Assembly: GCA_003222235.1 (NCBI GenBank)
Contig: QHVD01000185.1
Coordinates: 1 to 5,894, forward strand
Reading direction: 5' to 3'
Origin: Gemmatimonadota bacterium
Lineage (GTDB): Bacteria; Gemmatimonadota; Gemmatimonadetes; Gemmatimonadales; GWC2-71-9
Length of the DNA: 5,894 nt
The translations under genes and the position numbers were made by a program. Below the pieces are notes generated by a model. The model was not told where the DNA came from, did no database searches, and saw nothing but the letters and a program-made list of their open reading frames with translations. Positions 5,132 through 5,894 of the stretch are shown here, piece by piece (within the stretch, counting starts at the first letter, position 1; each line of letters starts with the position of its first letter).

Positions 5132-5662
5132 GTGAGCCCCGCCGGCGAGCGACGCGCCCGGCAGGCCCTGAGCGCCGTGCTCGCGCTCTACGGCGCGTAT
5201 CTCGTGTTCCACCCCTACCACTACAGTTGGCTCGACAGCCTCGATCTCGCGATCCACGAGGTCGGGCACCCGCTGTTCGGAATCTTCGGGGAGTTCGTCG
5301 GCGCCTTGGGCGGGACGCTGATGCAACTCCTCATGCCCGCGCTCTTCGTGTGGTACTTCTGGCGCCGCGGCGATCGCCATGCGTCGACCGTGGCGCTCTG
5401 GTGGGTCGCCCAGAGCCTCTGGAACATCTCCGTCTACGTCAAGGATGCGCGCGCCGAGGAGCTGCCGCTCGTGGGCGGCGGGGAGCACGACTGGAACTAC
5501 CTGCTGGGCGAGCTCGGCCTGCTCGACCAGGACCAGCTCGTCGGCGATGCCGTGCGCATGGTGGGAGCGCTCCTGGCGCTCTGGGCCTGCCTGCGCGGCT
5601 GGACGTACGCCGCGGAGATCGAGCGCGAGCGGGACGCTGGCGACCGGGGCGGCGGCCCGTAG
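5132..5662 (+). CDS. Small integral membrane protein with HEVGH zinc-metallopeptidase-like motif
   Basis: A 176-residue protein from GTG 5132. LAIHEVGHPLFG (39-50) contains HExxH (H42, E43, H46), as in membrane zinc peptidases, and runs into the hydrophobic stretch LGGTLMQLLMPALFVWYFW (59-77). Further likely membrane segments are about 12-27, 86-103 and 141-155. A conserved-looking GEHDWNYLLGELGLLD (117-132) could provide a third metal ligand (H119 or D120). The family is unassigned: the LDG or NxxPxP motifs of classical site-2 proteases are absent, and the protein is shorter than most M50 peptidases. It may be a divergent peptidase or a protein that merely binds metal. The start has only a weak purine run (AAGAA) before it, but it is the only sensible start after the GH130 stop. 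The C-terminus is charged (EIERERDAGDR). Confidence 0.72.
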   Translation: MSPAGERRARQALSAVLALYGAYLVFHPYHYSWLDSLDLAIHEVGHPLFGIFGEFVGALGGTLMQLLMPALFVWYFWRRGDRHASTVALWWVAQSLWNISVYVKDARAEELPLVGGGEHDWNYLLGELGLLDQDQLVGDAVRMVGALLALWACLRGWTYAAEIERERDAGDRGGGP

Positions 5663-5688
5663 CTTCTCCCCGTCCGATTCTCCGGGGC

Positions 5689-5894
5689 ATGTCCGTGCCG
5701 GCGCAATCGCTCGCCCGCACCCTGCGGCTGCGGGACCTGATCTTCATCGTCGTCGGCACCGTCATCGGCTCCGGCATCTTCGTCGTTCCGGGTGCGGTAC
5801 TGCGGGACACGGGCGGCGACGTGGGATACGCCTTGCTCGTCTGGGCGCTGGGCGGCGGGCTGTCGCTGCTCGGCGCGTTGACCTACGGTGAGCT
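5689..5894 (+). CDS. APC-family amino acid permease, N-terminal fragment cut by the window end
   Basis: The frame from ATG 5689 stays open to the last base, giving 68 complete codons. Residues 16-37 form the first membrane helix with VVGTVIGSGIFVVPG, in which the GxxIGSGIF motif is the unwound, substrate-binding part of helix 1 in the amino acid-polyamine-organocation superfamily. LRDTGGDVGYALLVWALGGG and LSLLGALTYGEL fit the following loop and helix 2. It would be an inner-membrane proton- or exchange-driven amino acid transporter, but the substrate cannot be judged from this fragment. The gap to the previous stop is 26 bases. The G-rich stretch at 5684-5687 is too close to the ATG to be a good ribosome site, so initiation may be weak or coupled. 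Confidence 0.85.
   Translation, partial: MSVPAQSLARTLRLRDLIFIVVGTVIGSGIFVVPGAVLRDTGGDVGYALLVWALGGGLSLLGALTYGE

Noticed and set aside
5668..5687. CCCCG...CGGGG inverted repeat before the permease gene as a terminator
   Set aside because: The stem is only five pairs with a ten-base loop and no following T-run, and it would sit directly against the permease ATG.

Overview
The window is a GC-rich bacterial fragment in which all seven recognisable genes lie on the + strand. I see no rRNA, tRNA, CRISPR array, transposase or phage gene. The protein set (split ThDP decarboxylase, PF04199 cyclase, secreted DUF1579-like protein ending its signal in 'LSAQA', bacterial ankyrin protein, GH130) and the GC-hairpin repeats suggest a soil or sediment bacterium of the Gemmatimonadota or Rokubacteria type. 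That placement is an impression, because no marker gene is present.

Region 1 (41-1941) is a tight three-gene operon. It holds the alpha (PYR) and beta (PP) subunits of a ThDP-dependent 2-oxoacid decarboxylase of the sulfopyruvate decarboxylase (ComD/ComE) type, then a metal-dependent hydrolase of the cyclase / kynurenine formamidase / isatin hydrolase family. The alpha gene carries an apparent one-base frameshift at a C-run (472-475). Undoing it restores the expected C-terminus and a stop overlapping the beta start. A chemically coherent reading is a hydrolase that opens a cyclic or amide substrate to a 2-oxoacid, which the decarboxylase then uses. The substrate cannot be read from the sequence.

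Region 2 (1942-3989) has a possible promoter, a secreted DUF1579-like protein and, overlapping it by 4 bases, a 453-residue cytoplasmic ankyrin-repeat protein.

Region 3 (3990-4146) is a non-coding spacer made of short imperfect tandem repeats with a strong GC hairpin. The last repeat unit supplies the Shine-Dalgarno sequence of the next gene.

Region 4 (4147-5894) holds a GH130 mannoside-active enzyme with an apparent export signal, a small membrane protein with an HEVGH zinc-metallopeptidase-like motif, and the first 68 codons of an APC-family amino acid permease cut by the window end. The short gaps (13 and 26 bases) allow co-transcription, but the three do not form an obvious pathway.

The best candidate for something not well described is the decarboxylase-cyclase cassette. 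The exported GH130 and the repeat-derived ribosome binding site come next.
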